Notes: generated by a model from the letters alone, not told the origin. 64,000 nt of DNA from Armigeres subalbatus (GCF_024139115.2 NC_085141.1:245883047-245947046), one strand, 5' to 3'; shown: positions 21,291-33,751, counted from the stretch's first letter. Numbers and translations are program-made.

Positions 21291-22150
21291 CAAGTACGAC
21301 TGCTAATAATGGACAAATTAAGTGAACGAACATTCTTTCCTCAACTCGGTCAAGTACGTGGTACCAAACGTTAATATCTGTCGCCCTTCTCGATGATTAC
21401 CTCCTAAGCCAGTTGCAGTACCAAGGTGTGCGCGACATCTACCGGATCACGAAAATGCTTCCCGATGGCAACCCATGCAGCACAAGTTGAACAAATCTGG
21501 TTGCAGTAACCATATTGTGACTGAATCCGATCATATATAAGTTACTGTGATCGATGTGCAATATGTGTGCTGCTCGGGAACATGGTCAACACCCTGACTA
21601 TTGACGATTTCCGGCAGTGTCATCCCGGAGTTTGTTAATTTTGAATGGTCAAGATGTCTCACAAGGCACTATTATCCGGATGCGATGATATGTTACAAGT
21701 GCTGGAACTTCGGACACACCAGTAAGCGATGCTCAAGCAACGAACAAATCTGCGGCAATTGCGCCAAGTGCCACCCCGTTGACGCCACCATGGCAACGGA
21801 CGAGGCAAGCAACACTACAATGCTCCGAGTCACAGTTTTGTATCTTCTGCAAGACTAACAAGCACCCACAATCGAGCAGAAAGTGTCCGGAATATCTCAA
21901 AGAGGTAGAAATCCAGAGGATCCGTGTTGACCAGAGACCGTAGCGACCTACATGCAAGCACGCAACGGTTTTAGGCCCGCTCTGGTGCACGACAAGCAAA
22001 TACTTCCGCCAAGATCACCAGCGCTGGTAAAGATCAAGAAATCGACATGCTGAAAAAGATCATCGCCAAGCTGCAGGAGGAAAAACAACAAGCTAACCAA
22101 CCACGACAACCCGGAGTAAGTAGCCGGCTCGAGTCAACACACAAAAAAAC
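21291..22150 (+). pseudogene. I-clade LINE ORF1 (gag-like) remnant with three CCHC knuckles
   Basis: Knuckle 1 is CYKCWNFGHTSKRC, knuckle 2 begins CGNC, and knuckle 3, in another frame, is CIFCKTNKHPQSSRKC. A coiled segment (MLKKIIAKLQEEKQQ) follows. This pattern is typical of ORF1 in I-type LINEs and binds element RNA. Frame changes separate the knuckles. A 97-bp repeat lies at 21477-21573. It probably belonged to the element that resumes at 23780. Confidence 0.65.
21477..21573. repeat. 97-bp palindromic-ended repeat, copy 1
   Basis: It shares blocks and exact length with 37244-37340: ends GCAGCACAA and TGTGCTGC, with internal CAGTAAC and GTTACTG. It looks like a very short MITE. Confidence 0.55.
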
Positions 22151-23770
22151 GAGCAATGGGTAATGTTTTCAACATAACCGCGAGTAGACGTAGGACTTGC
22201 ATAAATGTAACGTATTTACATTTAACTTCTTACTTTTGCATCTATGGAGTTTGATTATAGGTATTGATATTGGAAATGCCAACTTCCATGCTGTGTAGAA
22301 TTATTAGCAACTTGTTTATTTAAAACCTCTGGACATAAAACTAATAATTAAATACATAATTAGAATTGCTTTGTTTCTAACTATTAAGCCCTTATTTACT
22401 CAAGCAAATGTAGGTCATTTATATATTTTTTTTTCTATTAATGATAGTATTTGAAGTTCAAAAATTCTATTTATAAAATTTTCAGACCTGGGCAAAATGT
22501 GCTATTTTAGGGAAACTGTCCCGTTTTCCAAACAAAGAAATACAGCACCAATTTCGTTGCTTCTTTTTGCTGACATGCGTGCTTACTGCTGAAAAAAATC
22601 ACAACAATAAGAAACAAGTCAAGGAGCAGTAACCCTACTAAAATAGAGGAGGTACTGCTAATACGTCAACGAAAAATTATTTAATGCTTTGATCCAAACT
22701 CTACGTGAAGTTTAATAAGTCTACGTCAAGTTTATCAATACAATTTCTCAGAAAATGCAAAACAAAGAATAAGATAAAGTTTATTTAAATTGTATTGGAA
22801 ATTATTTTTTGTGGACTTTTTTAAAACATTTACAAGTAATAGAGCGAAATTTTCTAATCTAAAATGGATATTAACACTATTGCTGATTGTGCATCTTTAA
22901 TTGCTAATGCCTTCTGCAAACAAATGAAAGTAATTATTTTAATCAAATTTTTATTTTCATCAGTGTAGTTGATTTTGTTTGCTGGGGAATCAGAACTGTT
23001 ATAGTATAACCATGTTTTAATGTACGTGTCGTTTAGTACCAAGCACAACTTAACAAATGGTCAGTCATATGACATGACTCGTACCCATCCCGGGATCATG
23101 TGGATTATGAAACCAATCACCTGGATGAGCAGACCAAATCTCTCTAATTTTATTCTTCTTCATCCACCACCGCTGCCCTCGCTGCCTCAGCCATCATCGG
23201 CCTCTAGCCGTGAACTCCGAGCGATACGATGGGCGAATACATCCATCGCAACCGACCCCACTGCATCCGATCAACATCAAGCACAGAATGACAAAAAAAA
23301 TGCGCCCACTTCTTTCATGCATATTCGCAGACCCACCGGCAGTTCTACCGCTGGTGACTGCATGATGTCGCTGTGTAGGTAAACACAACGAACGAACGAA
23401 ACGAAAAAAAATGCGCGAGCAAAAAGCACGTCAGTACGCGTTGCTGTCACAAATTGTAATGACTCGCACACGGCAGACACTGCTTCTTTTATACACAAAG
23501 AAAATCTTCCGATAGACCCGAAGGCTCGTGACACACCGCATTCTGATGTCCGTGTTAGGAACGCACGGGATTGGTTACATATGAAATTTTTACTGGATTT
23601 GACAAGAATTGAAATTTTCAATAGATTATCGTTAATAATCTTAAGTTCCAATGAAATACGCAAATTGCTGGAGAGTGTCCGAGTCGATTGATATATAAAT
23701 CTTAAAAATCCATCGAAAGATAAAGGCGCTAGTAACGTTCAAAATCTTCCCTTCCAGCGTAACGCTCTCG
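22151..23770. other. Interruption between LINE ORF1 and ORF2 remnants
   Basis: About 1.6 kb, mostly AT-rich, with a MITE at 22501-22647. A 120-residue ORF at 23020-23382 has no recognisable motif. I cannot tell whether this is one insertion or several. Confidence 0.4.
22501..22647 (-). mobile_element. MITE (ATAGGGGAACT family), copy 2
   Basis: The ends are GCTATTTTAGGGAAACTG and CAGTAACCCTACTAAAATAG, which are inverted repeats. The interior is the reverse complement of the middle of 63657-63888 (GAAATACAGCACCAATTTCG). Confidence 0.65.
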
Positions 23771-25025
23771 ATTTCCAAAAATCTAAATGACACCCAGTAT
23801 AGTAAAGAAAGACGTAAGTCCTACGTCAAAACGGAACACTCGAAAATCCTACAAAGTTTCCGAGCTTACCGAGAAGATCAACAAGCTACAGGCAAACCTC
23901 AACATCAAGGACATGATAATTGAAAAGCTGCAACCCAAGCTCTCGCAAGTCAACCAGAAAGCAGAAAGGAACAAGAAGAGCAAAGGATGAAGAAAAACAA
24001 AGTGGAAGAGCAAAGAAAGAAAAGTGGCAAGGTTCAGGAAGAAGCAGAGAAGACCGAGGAAGAAGTGAAAAAAAGGTACGACATCTCTAGCGATACTTCT
24101 GACACTTCGGACGTACAAATGCAGGCACTCAAGAGCAACCGTGCCCCAAGGACTCAAGAAAAGTAGCGACTCCACATTCGGCTACTCAAAGCCAAAATGT
24201 GGTGCGATACCGAAAGGAGCCAAGTAAGTGATTTACTGTTTCGTCTTCTGATTTCTACCGTTAACCTACAATACCCTATTATGCCCCTCAATCACTACCC
24301 TACCAACAATTCCAACAATATTAATGTGCAAATGGAGCCTTACATAAGAGTACCAGTTGCTCAGATCACGGATACAAACCATCCACCTACATACCAATCC
24401 AACATCCCCCGGCCCCATATACAAGGAGGTGGACGTCAAACCGCAGATGGATAACCGGGTAGCTGGGGTTTTGTCAGTGCGACCGCTACAAGCCAACCGG
24501 AACTGGCGGAAAGCCCCAGACGCCCGAGTACCATCCCTGCCCAAGCTATTTCCTTACCACTGGGACCGGAAGCAACCTGTACGCTGTACGACCTACTCCA
24601 CCAAAAAAGTTACGGTGCAAACAACTAAGCCAAGCCACCAACGACAGCTGCAACAGACCAAGGTAAGGGACTTGCTTTCGGAAGACCTTTGGAGCTGCTA
24701 GTTTCGACCTCGGAGGCAGTAGCCATTGTACTCCAGGAAATCCACTGAGCATCGCCGGCAACTATGGATCGCACCCTAAGTGGACGATACAAATGGTTAG
24801 CGAAAGGAAACCAAAACGTCCACCAATCAACCACGGGTGGAGTACTAAGCGATGTCCCAGCAACCGAAATCACCGTCGAAGCCGAATTCCCGGTAGTAGC
24901 AGTAAGACTGGAATGGCTGATCCCGATAACCATCGTCTTGATTTACATAACCAGCCGATAACACGAGGACCTAGAAAGTAAGCTGGTGAGTATTTTCGAG
25001 AAACTACCATCTCTGGTGATTGTAC

Positions 25026-25500
25026 TCGGCGACACGAATGGATACCACCACTCCTGGGGTAGCCGTTCTAACAACGCCCGCGGTAACAGTGTCTTCAACG
25101 CGGCTACGGAAGCAGGCTTTATCATCCCGCCGAGGGTCTATAGAGTCTGCCATCTATATCGAGGGCCTAGCCAACGAGTGCCGGCAAACCATCCGTGAGG
25201 CAAAGGAAAATTTCTGGATTGAATTCCTCGATGGTATTTCCAGCGAACAGTCAACAACCGAGCTATGGAGGCGCGTGAACAGCCTTTCAGGTAAGCAACG
25301 AGCTAAAGGGATCACCCTATCAGTCGACGGCAACATGCAGCAAGATCCGGCAATCGTGGCTGACGCTCTAGCCGACAACTTCGGTCGACGCCAACAAGCC
25401 TTCCGTCTTGGGAATGACACCAGTAACTTCCTGGCCTCGCTGGATCAAATACTCCAAGAAGCAAAGAACGCTGGACATCACGCTGAGGTGGTGTCCCTAT
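25026..25500 (+). pseudogene. I-clade LINE endonuclease end and pre-RT linker
   Basis: Block VIVLGDTNGYHHSWGSRSNN in one frame is followed in another by ECRQTIREAKENFWIEFLD and TTELWRRVNSLSGK. Endonuclease and linker are conserved in order but sit in different frames, so the copy is dead. Confidence 0.7.
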
Positions 25501-25539
25501 AGACATCTGCAAGGCCTATAATCGGACTCTGGGGGATGA

Positions 25540-26130
25540 TGTCCGGTAACCTTTTCCAGTTCATCAAGTATTTCCTGCAAGAACGATCCTTCCGATTTTA
25601 GCTCGGAGCGCATACATCCAAAACCATGAGGGAGGAAACCGGAGTCTCCCAGGGATCTGTAATCGCCGTCATACTTTTCCTTGTGGCAATGGAGGAAGTG
25701 TTCAGAGACCTGCTAAAGGGAATATTTATCCTGGTGTACGCGGACGATATCCGGCGGGTGGTGACAGGTGAGCGACCAAAACTGATCTGAAGAAAGGCCC
25801 AGGCGGCCGTCAGAAAGATTGCAAAGTGGGCTAAGACAGCAGGAAACCAAAATGGCAGCGAAAATGTGTTAGAATCCACACCTACGAGAGCAATCACCGA
25901 CCACTCAGCCAACCCATCATGCTCGATGGCAGTCCTATCCCAAACCGAAACTGCTTCAAGCTTGTTGGCGTCATGATTGACCACCGAATGAATTTAAAAA
26001 AAAACACCCGCAACGCCTGTAAATCCCTGATCAACATGATTCAGCTTATTTCGAGGAGGAGAGCTAGGAGCGACCGGCCCATCCGAATTCGCGTCGCCAA
26101 CGCGGTTATTACCAGCTTCCTACTATGAGG
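25540..26130 (+). pseudogene. I-clade LINE reverse transcriptase, broken
   Basis: RT motifs B and C (VSQGSVIAVILFLVAMEE, ILVYADDI) and a thumb block (FKLVGVMIDHRMNLKK) are present across frame changes. A stop follows ITSFLL at about 26126. RNase H, present in some I elements, is not seen. Confidence 0.7.
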
Positions 26131-26582
26131 ACTCGAGCTCAAGTTGATAAACCTGCCCTAACTCACGCGCTTCCTAGCCCCGGTCTATAACCGAGCCGTC
26201 TCGAGCCACCTTCCATCCACACCTGCTGATATCGAGTGCACTGAATCCGCTGACCGCAGCCCTCAGCTCCAAAACCATAGGCTACTTGGAGAAAACTTAG
26301 GTCTACAACGGCCTCTGCTACCTCCTCGACATGGCCAATTAGGACTTCCGACAGACAACCCAACAGCAGCTACCAAAAACCGCCGGTCTCCACCGCCTTG
26401 GCACCCCCGATACTCGACATGTCGCCAAATACACAATTACGTAAAGCACCTAACAAGCAGCAGGCGCTGAGCCTCTACAGCCAGCGCATCGACGACCGAT
26501 GCCGATCAATATTATTTAAGCACGAGGTAAATCGGCCTAGGGGCGAAAACATAGTTAATACAGATAATAATAATAATAATAG

Positions 26583-28500
26583 GTGTAGGTGTGAAACGGA
26601 CCTACATTCGTTTCATAGACAACCCTAGTTTTACGGAATTTGGCGCCTATTAGTTAGTCTACGATAAAGTGCTCCAATCAATGAGATTAAAGTGAGGATG
26701 GGCGGTAAACAAAATGCTGATTTATTTGACCGGGTAACCAAAGAAAATTCAGAAATGAATTATTTTTTCAAGCAATTTCGAAACCGGAAAAGAAAATAAA
26801 TTAGGAAAATCGGGGTCTCTTGGGAATGAACTGGTGGAAACTCGTTCTTTCCCGTGCAGACCGCCGAGTAGTAAAGTCTATTTTCAAATATAAAATTTTT
26901 AGAAGTGAATTCAGATCCAAATTAGTGAAAAGTGAAGCCTATTTAAAACTATTTTCTGAGTACAGAAATTGGTTCTGAAGCTGAAATAAATAGTGAGTCG
27001 TGTTTTCCTAAAAGCTAGTACAAAGAAAGTGAGTCTTAAACTAAAACTTAATACCGAAGAAAAATTGTGCAAGAAAGAAGTCAAATGTGAGTCACCGTCG
27101 TGACCACGTTTCACCGTTGGGTGGAAGATTGGTGAAGTGGTGTAGGACAGAACAGGGCGCCCTCTAAAGAGCAGCGTCTACCTATTTTCGAGCCTGTTCT
27201 GCATACCGTAGCCAGTAAAGCTAATCCGTCGGCTACAGATCGGACTGAAGGGGCGATCCCCTGTGTGCGCCTTTTGCCTCGTAGCTGCGTGCTACTAAGG
27301 GCCTACACAGAGTGCGTGGTCATCGAGAAAAGATCTCGGCCTCACTATCACCACCCGTCAACACGTGGTTTTTTATCGAACAGTGAGTAGTGTCTGCAAG
27401 GGGAAAGTTTACCATTGCCAGAGTGATTGCCCAGACTCACGCCCGGGAACAATATCCATGGTAAATATCCAGTCCTGATCAACACCCCACTTCCACTGCA
27501 AAGGAACACCCAGAAAACGGACGGGTACACCGAAATTGCTTCGACGCATGCGGGCGTCCGGTACGAGCCACCAACGTAGACCCGGCGTCGTTCTCTCCGC
27601 TTGACCTGACGACGCGCTAACCGATCCCGTAACCGGTCGTATCGGTCATTCGACAGACTACGCACACGTAAGCGTTGTCGGTCATCATCTCACCCGAGAT
27701 CGCCACGACAACACAGCGACGTGCCTGCTACCTAGCGCACCGGCCTTCGCTGGTATTGAAGGTAAATTCTCCACGAAAATCAGAGCTGTAAGTACCCGAT
27801 ACGAATACGTGCACCTACTCGCAATACCACCACTAATAGAAATAAACAAATTATAGTCATTAGGATCGAAAATTTTGAAGCATGCAAAGACTCACGAAAC
27901 ACAAAACAAGAAACATAGAGTGACGTCACAACTAGAGAACAGACAATTTTAGTTTTTGAACGGCCAAGAACCGATGAATGAAAGGGTGATAGTTTTAAAA
28001 CAGAAATGCTTGCAACTCCTAGAACTAAATGTAAATAAATTATAAGCTTTTAATGGTTTCTCTTACACTTTTTTTTTTTAATAAACTAATTGGTAAAATT
28101 AAGAATTAAAAAAACTTTTTTTTGATAATTTGAATTTGGGAAAGAACAGTTGGATTGGAGAGGAATATTTTGGGTAAGTTTTGAGCTGTTTGCAGAGGTG
28201 GACCTGCTAAAGGGTAAAACAAAAAGTTAGCTGGGCAAATAAATCATAAATTCTGGCAGACGGTGTTCGCCGTCTGGCGCATGAGCTGGAATTAGAAGGA
28301 CCTTAGCAGGGACCCCCTTACAGGTGTAGTAGGTGGGAGCTCAGGTGAAATACCCTGGGCGTCCATGAAAAACCACCATTTCAAGTAGGTGCACCCATGG
28401 GAGCTGAAGGCCCAATTCCTAAGAACCAATGAAAAACCACCCTCGGGCGAGCACTGGCGCTTGAACCTAGCTATTTAGCACTGTAAAGAATTAAATAACT
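26583..28500. other. 1.9 kb without a recognised ORF, possibly the 5' region of the next LINE
   Basis: GC-richer than its surroundings at 27100-27780, with no long frame. A hairpin (CAGACGG and CCGTCTG) lies at about 28258-28278. It lies between the (TAA)n at 26563 and the first ORF of the RLE LINE, so part may be that element's 5' UTR. I cannot fix the boundary. Confidence 0.35.
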
Positions 28501-28524
28501 TTACAGAACCCGTAGCATCCGGGA

Positions 28525-28846
28525 ATGAAAGCACACCCAAATATGGAGTTACGCTCAAGAAGAATACCACCCATGCGATCGCCCGAGGAGGGAGCCCCTA
28601 TTGGAGCTGGTCCTGGAACGGGGGACAGAGCGAGCGGCCAGCGGCTAGAGGAAGGAGAGGTGCAACAGCGACCCTTTAGTCATCGGGCTCAGCCCGTGCC
28701 GACAAGGCAAAACAGAAACGGCAGCAGAACAAAATCACCAAGGCAATGCTGCACCTGCTGATGTTGCTGTGGTTGATCGACGTCAATCACTCACGTTAGC
28801 GGGCCGCCGACGGCAACGGATCATGTGGACAAGGGAGATGAATCAG
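28525..28846 (+). pseudogene. RLE LINE, N-terminal part before the insertion
   Basis: A first frame starts at 28525 (ELRSRRIPPMRSPEEG). After a frame change, the segment QSLTLAGRRRQRIMWTREMN leads directly into the insertion. Past the insertion, the frame continues with VIRCYYVCTRMETDMSG, and the two halves meet exactly once one TA is removed. Confidence 0.6.
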
Positions 28847-28848
28847 TA

Positions 28849-30154
28849 GAGTAGAGTGGGGCAAGAGTACGCACTTAGTTTTCAATCGATCATGTGGCCC
28901 TTATGAAGCAAGCTGCTGGATATCAAATCAGGGTCGATGATTCATATACTCTTCCTTTATGTTACCCAGTGGAAAAAATATTGAAATTATTGAGATTCGT
29001 TTTAGTAGAACCCTTATTGCAAGACAAGTGAAAAACGCACTCTTACCCCACCGGTGGGGTAAAAGTGCGCATCGGGTGGGGTAAGAGTACGCATTTATCC
29101 AATCATGTGCTTTAAGTATATATTAACACAAATAAGTGTTAATAACATTTAATTGATGTTTAATGAGCATATATTAGGGAATGTTTAAATATTACGTAAC
29201 TCTAAAAGGGGGAGGGGGTCCTAAAAATGTGCTCTTTCATACGAAAAACCATTGTTTTTTATATGTACAAAAAACTACAGAGGTAAAAATATATATCAGG
29301 TTTCGCGTGGCGTATACAAAGGCATTTTCCTTAAAGAAAGTCCACCAATCACGTAACGTAAAATTTGGCTAATTCATCACCCCCCCCCTATCTTACACTA
29401 TTTGTATGAATACCCTTAAAATTATATGGATCGTCACACATCTCACAACCCCTCCCAGCTAAACGTTGCGTAATTTATGAATGTTTCTTTTGATTAAATG
29501 AAATTATCATTTAGATGAAATTGTGTCTTCGTACTATGTTTAGGTGTACGACAAGTCCTAATACAATTTCATTATTTCGCTTTGTTCGCTAAATCCTTTC
29601 TAACACCAAATTACGTCAACTTATCCTAAAAACTTGTGATAATTTCAAATTCTGTCCCTTTTTTCTTAGTTGTGGATCTTTACGCTTTGGAAGAAGTCTT
29701 ATTTCGGCCGGAGATACGGGTTTGACATCATAACTTGAAGATTCATATGCGTACTCTTGCCCCACCGGTTCCTGCGTACTTTTACCCCACACTCCCAAAA
29801 ATTATTCAAGTAATGGTTTTGACTTCTTGGAAAACCAACCGGATTGGTGTTCTGTACCATAAAGTACTCTATACAATAGGTTATCGAAATGGTATAATGT
29901 TCACCTGATTGAACGTATATATGGTAATGAAATACTAGTTGCGGAAATCCAATTATTTTTAGCAAAATTACCAAAAAGTTATCTAACTCTATATCTCCCT
30001 TGTTGTTGATTCAAATCGTTTACAATTACACATGATAATAGTTGGCCAGAATACCTGTCAAAGTGATGCAGTGCTGCTAGTTTATCTTTGGTTATTACTT
30101 CAAAAAATCGAAAACGTACTCTTACCCCACGCGCACTCTTGCCCCACTCTACTC
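28849..30154. mobile_element. 1306-bp TA-flanked non-autonomous element with repeated subterminal motif
   Basis: The terminal inverted repeats start GAGTAGAGTGGGGCAAGAGT and the element is flanked by TA (28847-28848 and 30155-30156). The motif GGGG(C/T)AAGAGT(A/G)CGC or its complement recurs several times near both ends (about 28857, 29045-29095, 29750-29790, 30115-30145). No transposase ORF is visible. It sits inside the RLE LINE coding region. Confidence 0.8.
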
Positions 30155-30156
30155 TA

Positions 30157-30487
30157 CGTGATCCGTTGCTACTACGTTTGCACCAGGATGGAGACGGATA
30201 TGTCCGGCAGACCGGCGATGCTGGAGATGTTCAATGAGAGGTTCCCTCGGTTTGCACCCCAGCTTGACCAGAACAAGTTGTACATACGCCATAGAGCTAT
30301 TATGTCACATAATATGCTGACTCCAGAAGACGTAGAGTACATCAAGTGGGAAGTGCAAAGATCGAGCGATACGTCGAGAAGGAGTTCTGTTGGGTTGGAT
30401 GCATCAATCGCAAGTAACCGTCGCGATTCGATTGCACCCGCCGTTCCAGGATCAACAGTGGAATTGCAACGACAGCAATTGAACTAG
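30157..30487 (+). pseudogene. RLE LINE, conserved N-terminal domain after the insertion
   Basis: It encodes VIRCYYVCTRMETDMSGR, then a helix-rich stretch (MLEMFNERFPRFAPQLDQ) and YIKWEVQRSS. A stop at 30485-30487 ends this frame, while the next frame runs on from about 30440 into the RT part. Segments like this precede the RT in RLE-type LINEs. Confidence 0.65.
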
Positions 30488-30495
30488 CTAATCAT

Positions 30496-32094
30496 ATGGG
30501 CACAGCAGTTACACAGTTCCGTGGGACAGACCCCATGTCCCGACACCGGATACCCAAGTTGCAGTACTCCTATCGGTTGACAAGTACAGTAAGCATCCTT
30601 AACCAGGATATTTTGCCACAGTACTTGGAAACCGTGGAGAACCTTGAGGAGCTGCAATTTATCGTGTATTCGGCTGCAGTGGCTGTTGTAAGAACGTTGG
30701 GATTGCGAACGCGCCCACAAGGTGAGAGTGATGGACGCGCACGCCCCAAAGCACGAAAACCCGCGGGGATGCGACGTCTGGAGACCCGCATCGCCACACT
30801 GCGGTCAAAGGTTGGTCGATTAACACAGTACAAGCAGGGGAATCGATCAACCAGGCTAGTTCGGAATGTTGCTGAAATTGTGAAACCCACAGAACTCCGT
30901 GATCTCACTGAGGCGAACATAACTGAGATCCTCGACACCCATATACAGCGGTTGAGTGCTCTTGCTAAACGACTGCGACGTTATGGAGAATGTTCGAAGA
31001 GGAAGGAGCAAAATCGAATGTTCAACATCAACGAAAGGGAGTTCTACAACCACATCCGAAACGACAAAGCCGACTTTGGCGAGGGCCTTCCGGAGATTGG
31101 AGAAGTCACGCAGTTTTGGTCCAATCTATGGGAGAACCCCGTCATACACAACGGCGATGGGGTGTGGATGGCAGAAGAAGAGCAATATTGTGGTGGAATT
31201 GGAGACATGACCGCTATCAATGTGACCGCCCAAGACATACGTGAGGCTACTCGGTATACCAGGAACTGGGCTGCACCAGGACCCGATTTTGTGCATAATT
31301 TCTGGTATAAAAAACTCACAACGGTCCACGGGCGGATGGCGGAATGCTTCAACACGGTACTAGATAACCCCGGGCAGCTACCGGAATTCATCACTAGAGG
31401 TGTCACTTATCTTCTGCCGAAGGATCGGAACACTTTGAACCCAGCCAAGCACAAACCAATAACGTGCCTTTCGAGTCTGTACAAAGTGCTGCCATCGGTA
31501 ATAGCGAGGAGGGTGCAGAACCATTGCGACGTCAACAACCTGATGACCGAGGAACAAAAAGGTTGTCGACGTAACACACGAGGCTGCAAGGATCAGGTCA
31601 TCATTGATGCAGTCGTTGTTGGGCAGGCCAACCACAAGCAAAGAAACCTGAGCATGGCGTATATCGACTATAAAAAGGCATACGACTCAGTATCTTACTC
31701 GTACCTTCTTAAGGTACTGCAGTTGTATAAGATAGACGGTAACGTCATCAGGCTAATGCAGCACGCTATGGGGATGTGGAGCACATCCCTACATATTACC
31801 GACGGAGAAAAGGTGTTACGGTCCAGGACTCTCAGCATTAGGAGGGGCATATTCCAAGGCGATATCTTTAGTCCTCTATGGTTTTGCCTTGCCATGAACC
31901 CTCTTAGCAGAGCACTCAACCAACACAACTATGGCTATCATTTGAAGAGTGGGGGAAAGGAGTACAAACATTACCCACACCTTCTTTATGGACGACTTGA
32001 AGCTGTTTGCGGAATCTGTGGAGAAGCTGCACCAATTTCTGCGGCTTGTAACGGTATTCAGCAACGACATCCGGATGGAGTTTGGTATCGATAA
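30496..32094 (+). pseudogene. RLE LINE reverse transcriptase, fingers and palm
   Basis: A long open frame (532 residues) with the pre-RT linker, TRNWAAPGPDFVHNFWYKKL, ITCLSSLYKVLPSVIARR, motif A SMAYIDYKKAYDSVSY and motif B RRGIFQGDIFSPLWFCLAMN. Just before motif C the frame is lost (about 31960-31985) and the real continuation is in the frame of 31949-33475. Confidence 0.75.
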
Positions 32095-33475
32095 ATGTCG
32101 ATCCATACATCTACACCGGGGTCACCTAGTGGATGCCGACAGTTTCCGCGTCAACGAACAGGAGGAGATTCGAAACATGGTTGAAGGCGAAACGTACAAG
32201 TTCCTAGGTTTCCTGCAACTGAAAGGAATTCGCCATACGAGGATCAAGAAAGAGCTGCAGGAAAAGTTCTTGCATCGTGTCAACGGTATTTTGATGAGCC
32301 TCTTGTCGGCCGGCAACAAGGTGAAGGCGATAAACACGTTTGCTGTGCCCTTGTTGACATACAGTTTCGGGGTGGTGAAGTGGACCAAGACTGACTTGGA
32401 GGCGTTAGAACGAGCAGTACGAGTGGCGTTCACTAAGCATCGCATGCGCCATCCAAAATCGTTCATTGAGAGAGTCACCCTGCCACGTACAGTAGGAGGA
32501 AGAGGCGTCACCGATATACAAACACTATGTGTTTCCCAGATCCAGCAGTTGCGAAGATACTTCGTGGAAAGCCAGAACCGCCACGAAATCTATCGCGCTG
32601 TGTGTGAAGCTGACCACGGATTCAGTGCCCTTCATCTGGCGCAGGAGGACTTTCAGCTGAATTGCGACATCAAATCTGTCGACGAGATGATCGCATCGTG
32701 GAAGCAGAAGGAGTTACATGGGACGCACCCCCATCAACTGGAGCTGGAATATATCGACAAAGCGGCGTCGAATACGTGGCTGGTGCCTGGTGAACTCTTC
32801 TCGGAAACAGAAGGATTCATGGTAGCCATCCAGGACCGGGTAATTGCGACGAAGAACTATCGGCACTATATATTGCACGAAAACGTGGAGGACCGCTGCA
32901 GGAAGTGCAATTCAGTAGGAGAGACGATCGAACATATCGTGTCCGGGTGTTCAGCCTTAGCTGATTCAGCCTATCTCGGTCGTCATAACGAAGTAGCCAA
33001 GATTGTGCACCAACAGCTTGCTTTAAAGCACAACTTGGTTAACCAGTTTGTCGCCTACTACAAATATGTGCCTGTCCCGGTTCTGGAAAATAGTTTCGTG
33101 AAGCTGTACTGGGATCGCGAGATCATAACGGATGTCCTCATTCGTGCAAATCGGCCCGATATTGTGGTCTACGACAAAAGGATGAAGCGGGTAACCCTCA
33201 TCGACATTGCTGTACCGCTAGACCATAATGTCCAAACAACATTCTCCAACAAGATAACGAAGTACCACGACTTGGCGGAGGAGTTGAAGCAGATGTGACA
33301 CCTGGAGGACGTGCGTATAATTCCGGTTGTTATCTCAGCAACCGGAATCGTCCCGAAATCTCTTCTGAGATCCTTAGGAGAGCTGGAACTATCTCATAAC
33401 CTCCATAGCATCCAAAAGACAGTGGTTACTGGAACTTGCCGCGTCGTAAGAAGATTCCTGAACCACCATAACTAA
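31949..33475 (+). pseudogene. RLE LINE RT motif C, thumb, CCHC and restriction-like endonuclease
   Basis: Motif C is THTFFMDDLKLFAE (FMDD at 31985-31996). A thumb follows, then the knuckle CRKCNSVGETIEHIVSGC (about 32899-32952), then RPDIVVYDK and LIDIAVPLD, the P-D...D core of the endonuclease that cuts the target. A TGA at 33296-33298 sits inside conserved sequence; the same frame stays open to TAA at 33473-33475. Confidence 0.8.
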
Positions 33476-33640
33476 TACATCCGGTGCAAACGTTTATTAT
33501 AGGATTTTAAGTCAACCGGCGAATGAGATCCACAGAGCCTAATCCCCTTTGGCATTCAGATTGCCCGGGGTAGGTGAAAATTCCCAGCACGCTTGCTGAG
33601 GAAGTGCCTAAACTCTATAATAATAATAATAATAAAAACA

Positions 33641-33751
33641 TTATCATTTGGAACAAGTCTAACCATGTCCAAAACTTCCACCGTAGATCCGCAGTCGACG
33701 TACAAGCTATCAACAACGTCTAACATATCCTGCTTCAAGGAACAATGTGCC
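33641..33751 (-). CDS. Possible further exon of the RING-finger gene
   Basis: On minus an acceptor (AACAATCCAAG) precedes an open frame with SLKQDMLDVVDSLYVD and STVEVLDMVRLVPND, in a phase compatible with the donor at 33920. It runs straight into the (TAA)n 3' end of the RLE LINE, so the LINE lies in or at the edge of this exon or its following intron. The exon is inferred from frame and splice phase only. Confidence 0.35.

Larger units (their letters stand above)
23780..26582 (+). mobile_element. Decayed I-clade LINE ORF2 region, ending in (TAA)n
   Basis: In order on plus: coiled segment (ELTEKINKLQANL), endonuclease start (QANRNWRKAPDARVPSL), VIVLGDTNGYHHSWGS (G-D-x-N), linker TELWRRVNSLSGKQR, RT with GVSQGSVIAVILFLVAMEE and ILVYADDI (YADD at 25736-25747), then thumb. 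It ends near 26563-26582 in repeated TAA, the tail type known for I elements. Many frameshifts. Related to, but distinct from, the minus-strand LINE at 7500-10640. Confidence 0.75.
28500..33640 (+). mobile_element. LINE with restriction-like endonuclease (R2/R4/Dong type), interrupted
   Basis: One coding region is spread over several frames: N-terminal segment, RT with FMDD, CCHC knuckle and a PD...D endonuclease, followed by a 3' UTR and (TAA)n at 33618-33635. RT followed by CCHC and then a restriction-like endonuclease is the hallmark of early-branching LINEs, some of which target specific sequences. A 1306-bp TA-flanked element interrupts it at 28849-30154. Confidence 0.8.

Noticed and set aside
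28250..28285. Riboswitch or ribozyme at a CAGACGG/CCGTCTG hairpin
   Set aside because: A single short stem without any conserved core. An HDV-like fold of the kind found at R2 5' ends was not visible.
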